Numbered from the stretch's first letter, positions 23,033 through 35,770 are shown. The stretch: 64,000 nucleotides of DNA from Prosopocoilus inquinatus (GCA_036172665.1 CM069869.1:6138001-6202000), one strand, 5' to 3'. The notes: a model not told the origin generated them from the letters alone. Numbers and translations are program-made.

Positions 23033-24512
23033 TGGGATTAAATTAATGAAGATTTAAGTAAATTAAATGGATCGATTGTTTGCAGTTTTAAATGAAATGT
23101 TTGTTTTGCACGCAGCAAAGAACCAGCGGTGTGCTGGTTTTTGTGTAGCACCGCACTAAAAGCGAAGTGTGTCCGTCTTCGGTGACTAAATTGAATTAAA
23201 ATCAAATGCACTTATACAGATATTTTTGTGTTCAACTAGTCTTTGAAAAGCACATTTTTTGCATCACATTTTTGCAAACTATTGTGAATTTAACTGGTGT
23301 TTATCAGCTATAAAATTAGGAAAAACTACGGAGCACGTTAAACACGTTATTCATTCGAACGTACTCGAACTATATTTTATTATACTGTGATTATGCTGAG
23401 TTAAATGTTCGAGTTATAACATAAAATTAGATTTTTAAGTTGGAAATCGTAGTAGGATAAGTCATCATTAAAGAGAGAATCGTTTTCTGTTTTCAAAAAT
23501 ACATACAGGGATCTTTTTCTTTTTTGTGTACACACCCCCCATGTATACTTTTATAAAAAATAGATCAAATGCATTATGTAGAAGGCTACGAACAACAGAT
23601 ATTATACACGGTGTCCTAACAGTGCGTTCCCGGACTATATCTCGATAAATACTTCTAGAAGAAGTTTCTAAATATTTTGAAATTTAGAAGTTTATAACAT
23701 AAATTATAACCTATACAAGGTGAATCAAAACAGTGTTACTGAATGCAACTATTTAATTTCAAATGGCACACCCTATACCGACTGTTTCAAATTGAGTGTG
23801 CACTGAAGGGATCTCCTAAACCGTAAGAGATACAGGTATGGTTAACTGAAAGAAAAGTTGCACGAATCAATGTCTAACTCGTATTTATCAACAGAATGTT
23901 TTTTTTATTATTTCTTCTTGAGATATTAATAAAAATGTAAAAAAATCGATTTCTTTTCCCTCTATCTCTTTTATTTCAGAAGTCAGAAAACTTGAAAATT
24001 CGACGGGTAGAAGAAAGTAATGCCCGTATTTAAAACTTATTATTACTTCTAAAGGACCGCCCAAAATTCTATTTCTTTTGTAATAAAAACAAAAATATAC
24101 AGTACATCTTTGGACTGAAAAGAGGAAAAAACTTTATTTTTATATTTACAAAAGATTGTCAAAGAAAAAAGTTTTGTTTGATTTATAACTAGCAGTTCTG
24201 TAATTAAAATTTCAATATTGATTGATATGTTCTTAAAATTGAAAACGAAAAAAAAAAAACAAAATCAACATGTTAAACTCGATTAACTTACCATCCCTTT
24301 CAGCACATAATAAGTTTACGTCGTAGCTCCTTGTAACAATTGAAGATCCCTTTAGCATTTTTTTGTAAATTAAAAATAAATTTTATTTGTCTCTTGTCTT
24401 GTCTAAAGATCAAAATCCGGAGACATACTGTATATGTTTTGTTTATTACATTTTGTTTAATTCTGCCTACATTTTTAAGTACATATTTTAATTTTTTTAT
24501 CATTTTTATTAA
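23033..24512. other. No gene recognised
   Basis: The first 100-150 bases are probably the 5' untranslated region of the non-LTR element. The rest is AT-rich with no supported feature. Confidence 0.45.
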
Positions 24513-24538
24513 TGAACACATAAAATAGCGACATCTTA
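24513..24538 (-). repeat. Short fragment of the ribozyme repeat family
   Basis: GAACACATAAAATAGCGACA followed by TCTTA matches the complement of the right-hand end of the hammerhead elements (GTCGCTATTTTATATGTTC). It holds no ribozyme. It may be a solitary end or a coincidental remnant. Confidence 0.55.
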
Positions 24539-24543
24539 AAATA

Positions 24544-24630
24544 CAGTACAGTGTCACTAGTCCGGACACATATAGTTTTCAGCCCCGCCGGATTTGCGAG
24601 GTTTTCGGACTAGCTAGGTAATCACATAAA
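24544..24630. mobile_element. Possible pogo/Tigger-like terminal fragment
   Basis: TACAGTGTCACTAGTCCGGA at 24548-24567 begins like pogo-family ends, and an inner CGGATTTGCGAGGTTTTCGGAC echoes it. No opposite end or transposase was found. Weak call based on resemblance alone. Confidence 0.3.
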
Positions 24631-24731
24631 TAGAGTTTATTAAATAATAAAAAGGACTCTGTGTTTAACTAACATTATTAAAAAGTTTTTAAAAAATTTT
24701 GTTCAAGTCGTTTTTCATTGCAGTGAAAACC

Positions 24732-24796
24732 TCGAGCAGCCTCTGTACAGCTGTTTCAGTCCTGCTTGAAGCTTCGTCAGCAGAGACGTAGCTCGA
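24732..24796 (-). ncRNA. Type I hammerhead ribozyme, copy C
   Basis: Core CTGACGA (24780-24774), GAAA, CAGCTG, then UA as cleavage site (24746 next to 24745). Stem II is weakened (AGCTT against GGACT, with a C-A mismatch and two G-U pairs), so activity is doubtful. Outer helix I TCGAGC/GCTCGA is intact. Confidence 0.72.
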
Positions 24797-25038
24797 CATT
24801 CCCACTGCAAACAAAAACGACTTGTCCAATTTATTCGCAATTGCGATGTAAGAGTGATGAACAGATAAAATAGCGACATCTTACGATCGCTTTTTGACCT
24901 GACATTGCAGTAGAATAGACAAATTGAAGCGGATTTGCTCCTAATAAGTCCCCCATGCAAGGCGGCCATGCTTGCTGTCAAAGCATAATGAAAGTTTTAA
25001 AAAAATTGGACAAGTCCTTTTTGTTTGCAGTGGGAATG

Positions 25039-25103
25039 TCGAGCTACGATTCTACTGACGAAGCCCAAAGCAGGGCTGAAACAGCTGTACAGAGGCTGCT
25101 CGA
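25039..25103 (+). ncRNA. Type I hammerhead ribozyme, copy D
   Basis: Core CTGACGA 25055-25061, perfect stem II AGCCC/GGGCT with loop AAAGCA, GAAA 25078-25081, CAGCTG, UA 25088-25089 and cleavage 25089|25090. The pair next to the cleavage site is A against C (25054 and 25090), a mismatch that may reduce cleavage. Confidence 0.78.
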
Positions 25104-25277
25104 AGTTTTCACTGCAATCAAAAACGATTTGCACAAAATTTTTTAAAAACTTTCATTTTGCTTTGACAGCAAGCATGGCCGCCTTGCATGGGGGACTTAT
25201 TAGGATGAGAATGATGAACAGATAAAATAGCGACATCTTACTATCGCTTTTTGACCTGACATTGCAGTAGGATAAAA

Positions 25278-27368
25278 AATCTAAATAATTTTGACTATTA
25301 ATTCTGACAATGGAGTCTTCTAGTACAGATATGAATAATTTCAAATTAATTTGTGAGGATATTTTCACATCAAAACTGCAAATGAAAATTATCTTATTTC
25401 AAGAATTAAAAGTAAAGTTTAATCGAATATTATAAAAATACGTACAGAAACGTATCGAATATTTTTTTTAAATCTGATTCCTTCATCCACGCGTTTTATG
25501 AAAACAAGATATTCTCCTGCTACTACCTGTTAATATGCCGGTAATTCAACGAAAATTTTCTTTTAGCAAGGTTTCCCATATCACCAATAGACAAATTTTT
25601 GACAAGTGAATTTCCTATCAACGAAACTTCAAAATCGATACAATCAAACGTAAAAGACATTTTAAAACATTTAAATGTATCAAAATATTTGGATAAACAG
25701 AGGTGTAAACAGAGAATTAATTCAAGCTTGTTCTTATTCTTACGTGAATTGTAGTAGATTTTGGATGCAATGTTCTCGAAATCGAATTTTATTCACAATG
25801 CGTTATCATATTTTTTTAGAAAGGCAATTTAATTTAGCATAAAGTTTGTTTAGTTTGGTGAAGAAAGACCTACGGAGCTTCCTACATGGAGTGGAGGCGA
25901 AGAACCACCTTTCAAGGGCACAATTACGTTTCTCTATTAAATCTCCAGGAAACATTGTCATTTATGAGTGACCCGAGAACATAAGTTCGCTACTAAAACT
26001 GCTTACAGCTGAAATGAACTATAGGTATACATAATTACTATTAAAAAAAAAATTCAAAATAAAATTTTTACCTAATGAAAATTTAACTTTATTAATCTTT
26101 AACTTATTTTCAACATCTAATAGATATCCAACGCTAATGATTTTTTATTGGAAATGTTTTAGCCTCTAGTGTTACTTATTTTTTTTAACTCGACAAAATA
26201 CGATAGAATATTAAAAAACGTAAGGCACGTGTTTGCAAAAAATCAGCTAAAAATCATTAGCCGATATTCAACAGTTCTCAAGATATCGATTGAATGTTGA
26301 AAATAAATTGAAGGATTAATGGAGTTACATTTTCATTAGATAAAAATAAAATTTGGAAGTTTTTTGCTTGAACTTTAGCAATTAATAAATTTCAGTTGTC
26401 AGAATTCCTTGTGGTGAACTTACGTTCTCGGATTACTTATAAGTGCCATTACTTTATTGAAATTTAATAAATCTAATTAGCCCTTTCTTTTTTCTTCATT
26501 TTCTTTTCTTTATCAGAAGTTGGATTATACTGTAGCTATTTAATTGTGTCAAAATATATAGGGCGTTCCATTTAATTTTCTTGTAAAATTTAAACTTTCA
26601 AGCTTCAATTGTTTCTATGCAAACGTACAGCCGTGCGCACCTTAAGTGCTACAATTTGACATTTCCGGGAGCCTTGTAGCATAAGGTCTTAAGGATGAAG
26701 TTTGCCTGTAGTTGGTGCATTTTAGTTGCGCATGACTATACATCAAAAATGTTACGTTTACTCATAGAGAATATTCTACACGATATTTATAATTAGTTAG
26801 GTAAATATTCGCCGCTGAATATGAATAAAATACTTCTACATTTTAGCTCTTTAATTAAATGGAAGAGCTGTAGATTTCGATTTAGGGCTACAGTTGTAAG
26901 TTTGTAAGAGATGTAGCGAAATTGGTATATTCCATTTAAAAAAGTATAAGTTTGGTAGATAACTCACTTATGGAACATGCTGTACATGTGAAAATAATTT
27001 TCTGATATAGAGCTAATTACAGACAATAACTTTTGTAGAAGACATTTTCTTTCATAATTAATAGTTAAGATGCCGTTGAAGAAATCAATACTAATGACAC
27101 ACCCTGTATATTCTAGTGATACTATTCTATTTTCAATTACTGCACATGTTTGTAATATGTATATTTCCAAGACCAAAAAATAAGAGAAAGAAGAATTATG
27201 ATTTTTGTCCATTTACGCCTGCCATTCGACGCACTGTGCGCTGTCTCGAATTGTCCATGCACAGCTGGGTATTCGTTCACCCTGGCGATTGTTTACACTT
27301 TTGAACCGCGTCCTCCTTCACAGAGCTACCCGAGGCAACAACGCGCAAACTTGCCACATAGTTTAAAT
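25278..27368. other. No gene; repeat remnants
   Basis: AT-rich. The stretch 26565-27110 is bounded by GGGCGTTCCATTTAA and ACACCCTGTATA, which look like ends of one repeat family; inside there is no open frame of interest. GC rises at 27200-27350 without a recognisable gene. Confidence 0.45.
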
Positions 27369-27381
27369 GTAAGTATTAAAA
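27369..27381 (+). repeat. Target-site duplication of copy 3
   Basis: GTAAGTATTAAAA occurs here and again at 27937-27949, immediately outside the hammerhead-bearing element. Confidence 0.85.
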
Positions 27382-27425
27382 ATTTTTTTTTTTTGTGCAA
27401 ATCGTTTTTGATTGCAGTGAGAACC

Positions 27426-27490
27426 TCGAGCAGCCTCTGGACCGCTGTTTCAGCCCTGCTTGGGGCTTCTTCAGCAGAGACGTAGCTCGA
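27426..27490 (-). ncRNA. Type I hammerhead ribozyme, copy E (helix III mutated)
   Basis: Core CTGAAGA, perfect stem II and GAAA are intact, but helix III reads CAGCGG instead of the palindrome CAGCTG. Dimeric pairing would be weakened, so this is probably less active. Confidence 0.78.
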
Positions 27491-27688
27491 CATTCCCACT
27501 GCAGACCAAAAACGACTTGCCCAATTTATTCGCAATTGCGATGTAAGAATGATGAACATATAAAATAGCGACATCTTACTATCGCTTTCTGACCTGACAT
27601 TGCAGTAGGATAGACAAATTGAAGCGGGATTTGCTCCTAATAAGTCCCCCATGCAAGGTGGCCATTCTTGCTGTCTGCAGTGGAAATG

Positions 27689-27753
27689 TCGAGCTACGTC
27701 TCTGCTGAAGAAGCCCCAAGCAGGGCTGAAACAGCTGTCCAGAGGCTGCTCGA
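27689..27753 (+). ncRNA. Type I hammerhead ribozyme, copy F
   Basis: All core elements are intact: CTGAAGA 27705-27711, stem II AGCCC/GGGCT, GAAA, CAGCTG 27732-27737, UC and cleavage 27739|27740. Helix I is closed by TCGAGC and GCTCGA. Confidence 0.87.
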
Positions 27754-27949
27754 GGTTCTCACTGCAATCAAAAGCGATTTGCACAAAATTTTTCTAAAAT
27801 CTTTCATTATCTTTGACAGCAAGCATGGCCGCCTTGCATGAGGGACTTATTAGGAGCAAATCCCGCTTCAATTTGTCTATCCTACTGCAATGCTAGGTCA
27901 AAAAGCGATAGTAAGATGTCGCTATTTTATATGTTCGTAAGTATTAAAA

Positions 27950-29591
27950 GAATAACCAATTTTAAAGATTTTGTGGTAGTAAGAGTACGATATTGAAAAT
28001 AAGAAATAAATAAATAACATATCAGCATGCACACCCTCATATGATGTTTTAGTGACAGTTAAGTTTGATGCTCTTATTAATAATTAAAAGCCTCTGTAAC
28101 TAATTGTAACTTGATACAATATGCTATTTAAGATACGACATAACTATAAGAAAAAAGACTAATAGTTCGGAGAACTACGAAATTAAGCAATCACTCAAAA
28201 TTTGCTTACACATCAACACATCTAATTTTCTTTTGTGGTAGGTAACACAAATTTGACTTTTTGTATGCGATTACCGGTAACATTTATTTACGTTTTTACT
28301 GTTATTTACCGGTGTTATTGTTAGTGTGCCTGCTATTTAAATTACACATACACACAATGAACGCTGAAGCACCGAAACGGCACAATGAGACTTTCAAAAA
28401 AGGCCATTGTTGTACTATTAAATCCGTGCATTATACTGAATGAGTGTATAAAATTAGACAACACACGCATCGCGCTGTTTTATCACCAGTCATTTTGTAC
28501 GTTGTGCAACTGAACAAAGAAATAAAAAAAAGCGCACGCTGTGAAAATCGCTTTATATAAGAAAGAAGTTCGCACGTAACGACCTGATGAATAAAACAAG
28601 ACACGGTGACAGAAAGCTTATTATTTTCACGCCTTTAATTTACTTAGGCGTACACTCGGAATGAAGAAATTTAATTTGCAAAATACAACAAAAAAAAAAT
28701 TAAAAAAATTGGTGCGCAGCTGCTTCCATTATTTCTGGCGAAGCTAATTTCGAAAATTTCCCCGACAATTATAGCATCCCACACGTAGCATACATTTTTT
28801 TTTGCAGTGTGGATTCGATTAAAACATTTTTGTCGAATCATTACAGGTAATAGCCTAATTTACGGCCATTAATTAGCGAAGCGCCCAGCGTATTTGTACG
28901 AGTAAATTGGTAATTTTTGCGCCCATTATTCTTCACAATAAAAACGCCCCTGGTGGAAATGCGTGTGTAGGTGCGTTCGTTAACGGACGTGCTACTATTG
29001 TTCCATTATAATACCACTCAACTTGGTTAGTTCCTCGTTAAATGTAAATTTATCAGGGCGCGGCCTGATGTTTCTGAACGCTTAAGTATCTCAGCTCCAG
29101 AAGAATTGCATAGGTATACGAGTCGCTGTTACAAAGTAGTACACACACGTCACTTGTTCCAAATGAATCAGTTTCCATGATCTCACTTTGATTCAACAAC
29201 CGGTATATACATACACAAGTCATTTTTTTAAATCAAATTAATTTCAATTCTCTTGAGAAAGAAGACTTATTAGTTGAGTTGAAATTTTAATAAAGAAATA
29301 AATGTTACTGATAAGAGCCCCCTCCCCCCATTACCCGTGTGGACATAATCGTTTAGTAAACTTATAGTTATTCCTGTTTCTGCAAGTTGTGATTTGTTCG
29401 TTGTGACTGTTCGTTGTGTGTCGCAGTATGTTTCGTAATTTTGTGTAATATTATGCACAAACATGTAATAATTCATGTTTCTGCAAGTTATAACATGAAA
29501 CATGCCAATAGTCAATACTTATAAATGTAGCTCCATGGGAAGCGTTCTCATTCAAAGTTTTACTGAGTGATAAGTGATATGAAAATTTATT
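27950..29591. other. No gene; possible conserved non-coding DNA
   Basis: No coding region supported. The part at 28620-29060 is less repetitive, with homeodomain-type TTAATTAGC and evenly spaced moderate GC, and could be regulatory. That is inference from texture only. Confidence 0.35.
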
Positions 29592-31281
29592 ATGGCGGAT
29601 TATAATATAAACTTTGCAAGACGCTACAGTGAAGAACAAGCTTTGATGGATGTATACAATTCTGATTTTGAGATCATAGATAACGAGAGCGATGGTAGTG
29701 ATGCAGACGAAGATTTCACTGAACTGCAGGTAGTCGAAGCAAATGCAGCAAATCTAAGCAGCTCAGATACTGATAATGAAGACGGGAATGAAGAAGTTTG
29801 AATTAGCAAGGATGGAATAATACAGTGGAGTATATGGAGCCAGGACGTAAAAAGACACAGTCCAGGAATATTATAAAACAAATTCCTAGTATATCAAAAC
29901 ATTTAAATTTGTCCACCCGCACAGACTGCTTTTGTGCATTTATGACGAACGAAATCATAGACAAAATATGCTTGCACACCATTGAAAGGGCAAATGAACA
30001 AAAGGAAAAGAAGTCAAGCCTAAAAAATTGGAAGGAATTACAACGTAGTGAGTTTTTGGCATTTTTGGGTCTAAGCTTGCTTTATGGTATTCAGAAGGGT
30101 CACGGGAAAGATCTAAAAGAATTTTGGTCAGAAAAGTACGGTTATCCAATTTTTAGAGCTACAATGTCCAGACATCGTTTCCTGAGCCTACTTCGCTGTC
30201 TACGATTTGATGACAGAGGTACACGACAAGTTAGAAAAGAAGCAACTAAGAACAAGATTGAACCTATAGCTGAAATAACTAATATGTTCGTTAGTCAATG
30301 CAAGAATATTTATATGCTATACCTTCAAAGCAGGGAAAATATGGTATAAAAATATGGATGGCTGTAGACTGTGACTCTCGATACATTACAAACCTGCAAA
30401 TATATTCTGGCAAAATAGGAAACACAAAGGAACAGGAACAAGGAAAGCGGGTGGTGTTAGATTTGGTAACGCACCTAAACGGCTCTGGTCGCAATATTAC
30501 TACTGATAACTTCTTTACTAGCTACAGTCTTGGGCAGGAATTATTGAAACAAAAATTAACTCTTGTCGGAACTGTCCGTAAAAACCGTAAAGAGCTTCCT
30601 TCCTGTATGCTGCCGTCAAAATTTCGTGAAGAGAAATCATCTGTTTTTGCTTATGCCAACAATACATTATTAGTTTCTTACGTTCCTAAAAAAGGAAAGG
30701 CTGTAGTTTTGTTGTCTACTAAACATAATAGATTTGACGTATCCGACGAAGAGCACAGAAAACCGGAAGTAATACTAAATTATAATTCCACTAAATTCGG
30801 TGTTGATACTATAGATCAAATGGCTAGGACCTATTAAACAAAAAGATCGACAAGAAGATGGCCACTTGCAGTATTTTTTGATCTTGTGGATTTTGCTGGA
30901 ATTAATGCTTACGTATTATTTTCTGAGCTTGACAATACATACAAAAATAAAACTGGAAGACGCCGCTTCTTACTAGAACTAGGCGAGGAATTAGTAAAAC
31001 AAGAAATGGAAAATAGAATTCAATATCCCCAATCAAAGACAAGGAAAATTCATAAGGCCATTGAAAATCCAGGGTTTGGAAACTTACTTCAACAATACAA
31101 ACACCCGGACCTACCACAAAATAAACGAGGAAGATGCAGCATTTGTCCATGGCAAGCAGACAGAAAAACAAATATTTTATGTGATATGTGCAGTAAATTC
31201 GTTTGTAAGGATCACCTTGAAATGCGCACATTATGTTTTACATGTTCTAGTTTAACGTTAGATGACAGTGGATCAGACTAA
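29592..31281 (+). pseudogene. piggyBac transposase, broken
   Basis: The N-terminal part is acidic (DNESDGSDADEDFTE), as usual in the family, and stops at 29801. Two further overlapping frames (29825-30349 and 30298-30837) hold the DDE region. They join around 30290-30340 with a deletion that removes the segment bearing the first catalytic Asp (usually DEQ). The second (NITTDNFFTS) and third (FGVDTIDQM) Asp remain. A TAA near 30835 interrupts the frame, and the C-terminal zinc finger (30886-31281) keeps its Cys/His pattern from CSICPW to CFTC. No functional enzyme can be made. Confidence 0.9.
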
Positions 31282-31557
31282 TATATTTACTACAGCAAAG
31301 TATTCACCTCGTAAATAAATTTGCTTTAAAATTCATTTTGTTTATATAGTTTAGCTTGTATATATAATTTATATACATTTAGTTTATTAAAGTTTATTAA
31401 TAACTATCACATACAGACTAATCAATATATATCTTTAAACATTAACATGAAAAATACGTTTTTTTTATAGCAAACCAACGCAATTTTAGGTTTGGGGTCA
31501 AAAGTGACCCCAGACGGGCAGTATGTAATTTTAAGGTAGACGAGCGGTGAGGGTTAA
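29592..31557 (+). mobile_element. piggyBac-like transposon, inactive
   Basis: Transposase remnants are followed by a 3' end reading GGTGAGGG then TTAA at 31554-31557, the piggyBac target sequence. A GGGGTCA/TGACCCC palindrome (31494-31511) lies just inside this end. I could not find a matching left terminus, so the 5' boundary is set at the first coding ATG. Confidence 0.85.
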
Positions 31558-32499
31558 AAGAAAAACTGTGTGAACTTTTGTAAAAGAGGATGTACGTACG
31601 TATATCCGGTCATCTTAATTAATGCTTTAAATTAGGGGTTCCTGGTGGGGTCGATATTTACCGCCATGGGGTTAATAAAAACATATAAAGGGATCGAATA
31701 GGTCGATTGAACGAACCATAGTGATTGGTTGGGAACATCGAACCCCTAGGGTCAATCTATCGTCGGCGTCGACTGGGATTCGAATAAAAATATCTATTTT
31801 CTGTTATTCTATTTCATTTCTTTTTACTTTTAAACTCTTTGCTGGCGTTGAAAAGAATTACTTATTAAACAAAAAAGTCTTTTTAAGATAAACTTAAAAA
31901 ATGATGAGAGCCTCATCGGTGAAATATCTGCCGCCGCAAAACCCGGACATATCCGGGGAAATCCGAATGTACGGCAACCCTATATGTACTAAATTATGAC
32001 CAGATACCGGGACATTTCTGACGTTCCGAGAGAAAGTATACGATGCGACAATTAAGTGCACATGTTAAATCAATCAAAATACGAGATTTCTTGCCAAGTG
32101 GTCGTTTTTTTTTGCAGCCATAAAAACATAAGAATGAAGCCGAATTCAAAACAAATTTAATCAGTGTGGCACGGGGAAATATTAAATAGCATTTAAATAA
32201 ATATAAATATAAATAATAGTAAATTTTGCGCTAAATTCGTCATTGCTAGTTGCATATACCTATACTAATTTAAAAGAAAATGCAAGTATTTATACAGTTT
32301 AAACAAATAAAACCGATTTTACAAAATTAATGTATTGTAGGACATCCATGCCTATTTGGATTGTCCCTAGCTTTGCCTATAATTAATTAAACTAACTAAA
32401 TGAACTGTAACAGCCATAGTACGTTAAGAAATACTGCAGTAGTCTTTTAATTGCATGTGAAAACTTAATAAATAGCTGATTGTTACTGCTCATAGGAAG
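31558..32499. other. No gene recognised
   Basis: AT-rich non-coding DNA with no supported feature. Confidence 0.45.
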
Positions 32500-32616
32500 C
32501 TTAATTTGTTAATAATTGTTAATTTTACGAGTAAGTTTGTTTTAATATGTTACTTATATATATATTGTTATTAAAACAAACTTACTCGTAAAATTAACAA
32601 TTATTAACAAATTAAG
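32500..32616. repeat. Perfect 48-bp hairpin
   Basis: 32500-32547 and 32569-32616 are exact reverse complements around a 21-base AT-rich loop. A second small hairpin overlaps its end (32615-32639: GCGAATAAGA, four bases, TCTTATTCGC). No target duplication was found. Confidence 0.9.
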
Positions 32617-32639
32617 CGAATAAGATACTTCTTATTCGC

Positions 32640-33579
32640 AAATAGTAAATTAAAGAATAGGTTTCTAAGACTAAAGTCAGTCTAAATGGATAAGTGCGCC
32701 AAAATGTCTGAAACGAATACTTTATACTTTTTTTCTAAATTGGTTCAAAAATATAGAAAAAATTAATTAATTTAATATAGGAAAATTTTGTTTTGTTGAT
32801 GGCGGTCGGTGATATTGGTTGATGTTTAAAATAATTTCAAACAATTATAATTTGCGATGTCAACAAGTAAAGGTAATTTCAGTAACATCAGTAATTGGGA
32901 GGTCAGGTTATCATTTGTAATGATCTAGTTTGTCTATTTTTTTTTTGGTTCCGACTGTACGTTGCCACCAGATTGTTAAAAAAAATCGAGTCCTTTAATG
33001 TTCTCCTTTATGAAACCCAAATGACTCTTGAGTTTGATAATATAAACCATTAAAGCACCAAAATAGAAAAAAATATATTTTATATTCAATGTTTGTAAGT
33101 AAGTGCAAGAAAAGCTTTACTTCAGTTTGGATAGTCTCTAGATTTGCTTGACATTTAACATGTCGGTGAGTGTTCGAAAACACAACGTCATTTTCGTTAG
33201 TAATTTCAGATTTTATAGTTGGCTGACCTAATTTGATATGATTGTCCGTAATAATTTCTCACTAACTTACTAGATTAGAAAAAATAAAACATAGCTTTGC
33301 TATTTCGTAAACGATATGAAGCTCGAAAAATGGCGAATTTGATAATGTATTTCCGAACCCTCTTCGACAAATGCCAATTAAATGTAGGGACCCTAATTTT
33401 AGATACCTACCTTAACAGTCTTTTGTATCGACTGTATTCATATTTCTTCTCTTTATTGCAGCAATTTCTACTTTTAGGTTTGATTTTTACTCAAAAAGTT
33501 CTTCTAAACAACTAAGATGAAATTGTAAATTAAAAAATCAATTTGTATATGTAATAGGTAAAATTCGACTAAAAAAGCT
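32640..33579. other. No gene recognised
   Basis: AT-rich, only short frames without domains. Confidence 0.45.
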
Positions 33580-35770
33580 TTCGCTTTTGGTGGACAGATG
33601 GCGCTGCCTGCGTCTTTTAAATCTCTTTTACTCTTCCTTGAAGATCATGATAAGTTATTAGATCAAAATTGTATTTTTTTTAAGCAAAAAATTAAAAGAT
33701 GAAATGAATCCGTCAGCGATAAAACATTTTTTTTTATTCCACCGAAATAGTTTTCCCTTTTGGCCGAGAAATGGCGCGCTAAACGATGACAATGTCTCCT
33801 GTAAATCAAATTTCCTTGAAAACAATTATTTTTTTTAAAACTAAAATTGAAAGTTGAAACAGGAACGTCGGCAATGAAATATTTCAAAATTCGACTGAAA
33901 TAGTTCTCCCCTTCGGCCGAGAGATGGCGCTTCTAAATGTCGACGACACCTCACCTAAATACCCTTTTGTTTTTCTTGAAAATAATTTCACGTTTGTCTT
34001 GATATCTGAAAGGGTATTTAAGTTTAAAATCGCCTTTAGTCAGATTATAAAATTCAGCTTTAGTTATTAAAAAAATACCTTACATTTTTAAAGCTAAAAA
34101 GAGAAGTTGAGATGAGAAAGTCAGCGATGAAGCGTGTTTTAAAATTCGACTAAAATAGTTTTCGCTTTTGGCCAAGAGATGGTGGTTTGTAGCCTCTTCG
34201 TTTTCCTTGGCAATAGGACAATAGGATAATATTTAAAGCAGGTCTTATAATCGAAGTAGAATTAAAATCATAGTCTGATTTGTAAATGATATGTCTCTTC
34301 AAGTTTGTTTTGACATCAGAAAGTCCTCTTTAGTTAGATTATGAAATCCAGCATTAGTTATTTGAAAAAAAATGTTTCTTTTTAAGTGAAATTAAAAGAT
34401 GAGATGTGAACGTCAGCAATGAAACACGTTTTAAAATTCCACCAAAATAGTTTTCCCTTCGGTCGAGAGATAGCGCTCTAAATGATGACGATGCCTCTTT
34501 TAAATCTTCTTCAGTTTTTCTTGAAAATATTAAGAGCCGCTTTCATAGTCGAACTAAAGCAGACATTAAAATTAAAGTCACATTCATTCAGCGATGAAAC
34601 AGGTTTTAAAATTCTACTAAAATCGTTTTCCTTTTGGTCAAGAGATGGCGCTCTAAATGAGAACGATGCCTCTTTTAAATCTCCTTTGGTGTTCCTTGAA
34701 AATGTTAAGAGTCGGTTTCATAGTCGAACTAAAGCAGACTTTAAAATTAAAGTTACATTCTGGCATGTAAATTAAATGTCTTGACATTTAAAAATGACTT
34801 TAAATATAAAATCTCCTTCAATTCGATTATGAATCTAGCGTTGGTCATTGAAAAAAAAAAATGATTTTTTTTTAAATTGAATTGAATTAAATTAAAAAAA
34901 ATATTTGAGAAGGTCCTGCGATGACAAATGTTCTAAAATTCGACTAAGACAATTTTCCCGTTTGGCCAAGAGATGTCGCCCTAAATAATGACGATGGCTT
35001 CCTTCAAATTTCATTTGGTTTTCCTTGTAAAAGTCATTTTAAAGAAATAATAATTTTTCGAAATTGAGAAAAGAACGTTGGCGATGAAAAATGTTTTAAA
35101 ATTTGGTTAATATAGTTTTCTATTTTGACGCCCGCCCAAGAGATGGCGCTCTTTATTTTTAAACTAAATTTTGAAAACAATTTCGCCAAGAATATTAAGA
35201 CGAATTCGCGCTCTTGAAGATCTATTAAGACAAAGAAAGCGTCATTTTTGGACATATGAAGAAACAAATGAGCGAAGACACGGCGTGCTGCTTACGACGT
35301 ATTTCGTTTTAACTTTTGTTTTTCTAAAAATAAATAAAATAAAATATATACATAATAAAGAGAAATGCAAAGGAGAATGCGAAGTTAAGGGCAACGTGAA
35401 TACGATATCTTGCCATTTGAAATCAAAAGCTAAAAGCTTTCATTTTTGGTTAAGAGATGTCAGTTTGAGTAGTTTCCGTCGGGCCTTTTAGATTTCAAAT
35501 TTAATTTCGAAATTAAAATCACTTGCGTAGTTAGAACGCGGGAATTTTGCCGGAACGTCAGCGTGAAGATGTAATTCGTTAAAGGAAATTCAATCAAAAT
35601 ATTTTTCACTTTCAAACAACAGTTGGCGCTCTGGACGACTCATTTGTGCGTAAGTTATGATTTCGGTTTAATTTGAAACATTGTTTTTACTAAGAATATG
35701 ATGAAGAAATCGTACCTATTATAGACAATTAAATTAATTGTCTTTTTGGGACAATAGATGGCGCTTCGAT
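33580..35770 (+). repeat. Diverged satellite with GATGGCGCT core
   Basis: At least eleven degenerate monomers of about 160-185 bp, some apparently fused or deleted. Each centres on (C/G)AGAGATGGCGCTCTAAATG, with cores near 33598, 33767, 33922, 34180, 34467, 34644, 34971, 35142, 35453, 35623 and 35755. Recurring neighbours are AAAATTCGACTAAAATAGTTTTC before the core and GACGATGCCTCTTTTAAATC after it. Divergence is high, so this is an old array. It is not coding. Confidence 0.78.

Larger units (their letters stand above)
24686..25277. mobile_element. Hammerhead-bearing element, copy 2 (rearranged)
   Basis: A reverse segment runs from the T-rich left end to about 24994 and includes a ribozyme. 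A forward segment with a second ribozyme runs to about 25205, followed by another reversed piece (25206-25277) ending in GCAGTAGGATA. The left junction joins AATGAAAGTTTTAAA to a mid-monomer ATTGGACAAG. I find no clear target duplication. This copy is more rearranged than the others. Confidence 0.8.
27382..27936. mobile_element. Hammerhead-bearing element, copy 3
   Basis: The reverse arm starts with a T-run and GTGCAAATCG and runs to about 27674. The forward arm then starts mid-monomer at TCTGCAGTGG, carries a second ribozyme, and continues into the next monomer to end at GCTATTTTATATGTTC. A perfect 13-bp target-site duplication flanks it. The right end is at the same family position as in copy 4 at 35.9 kb. 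Confidence 0.88.
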
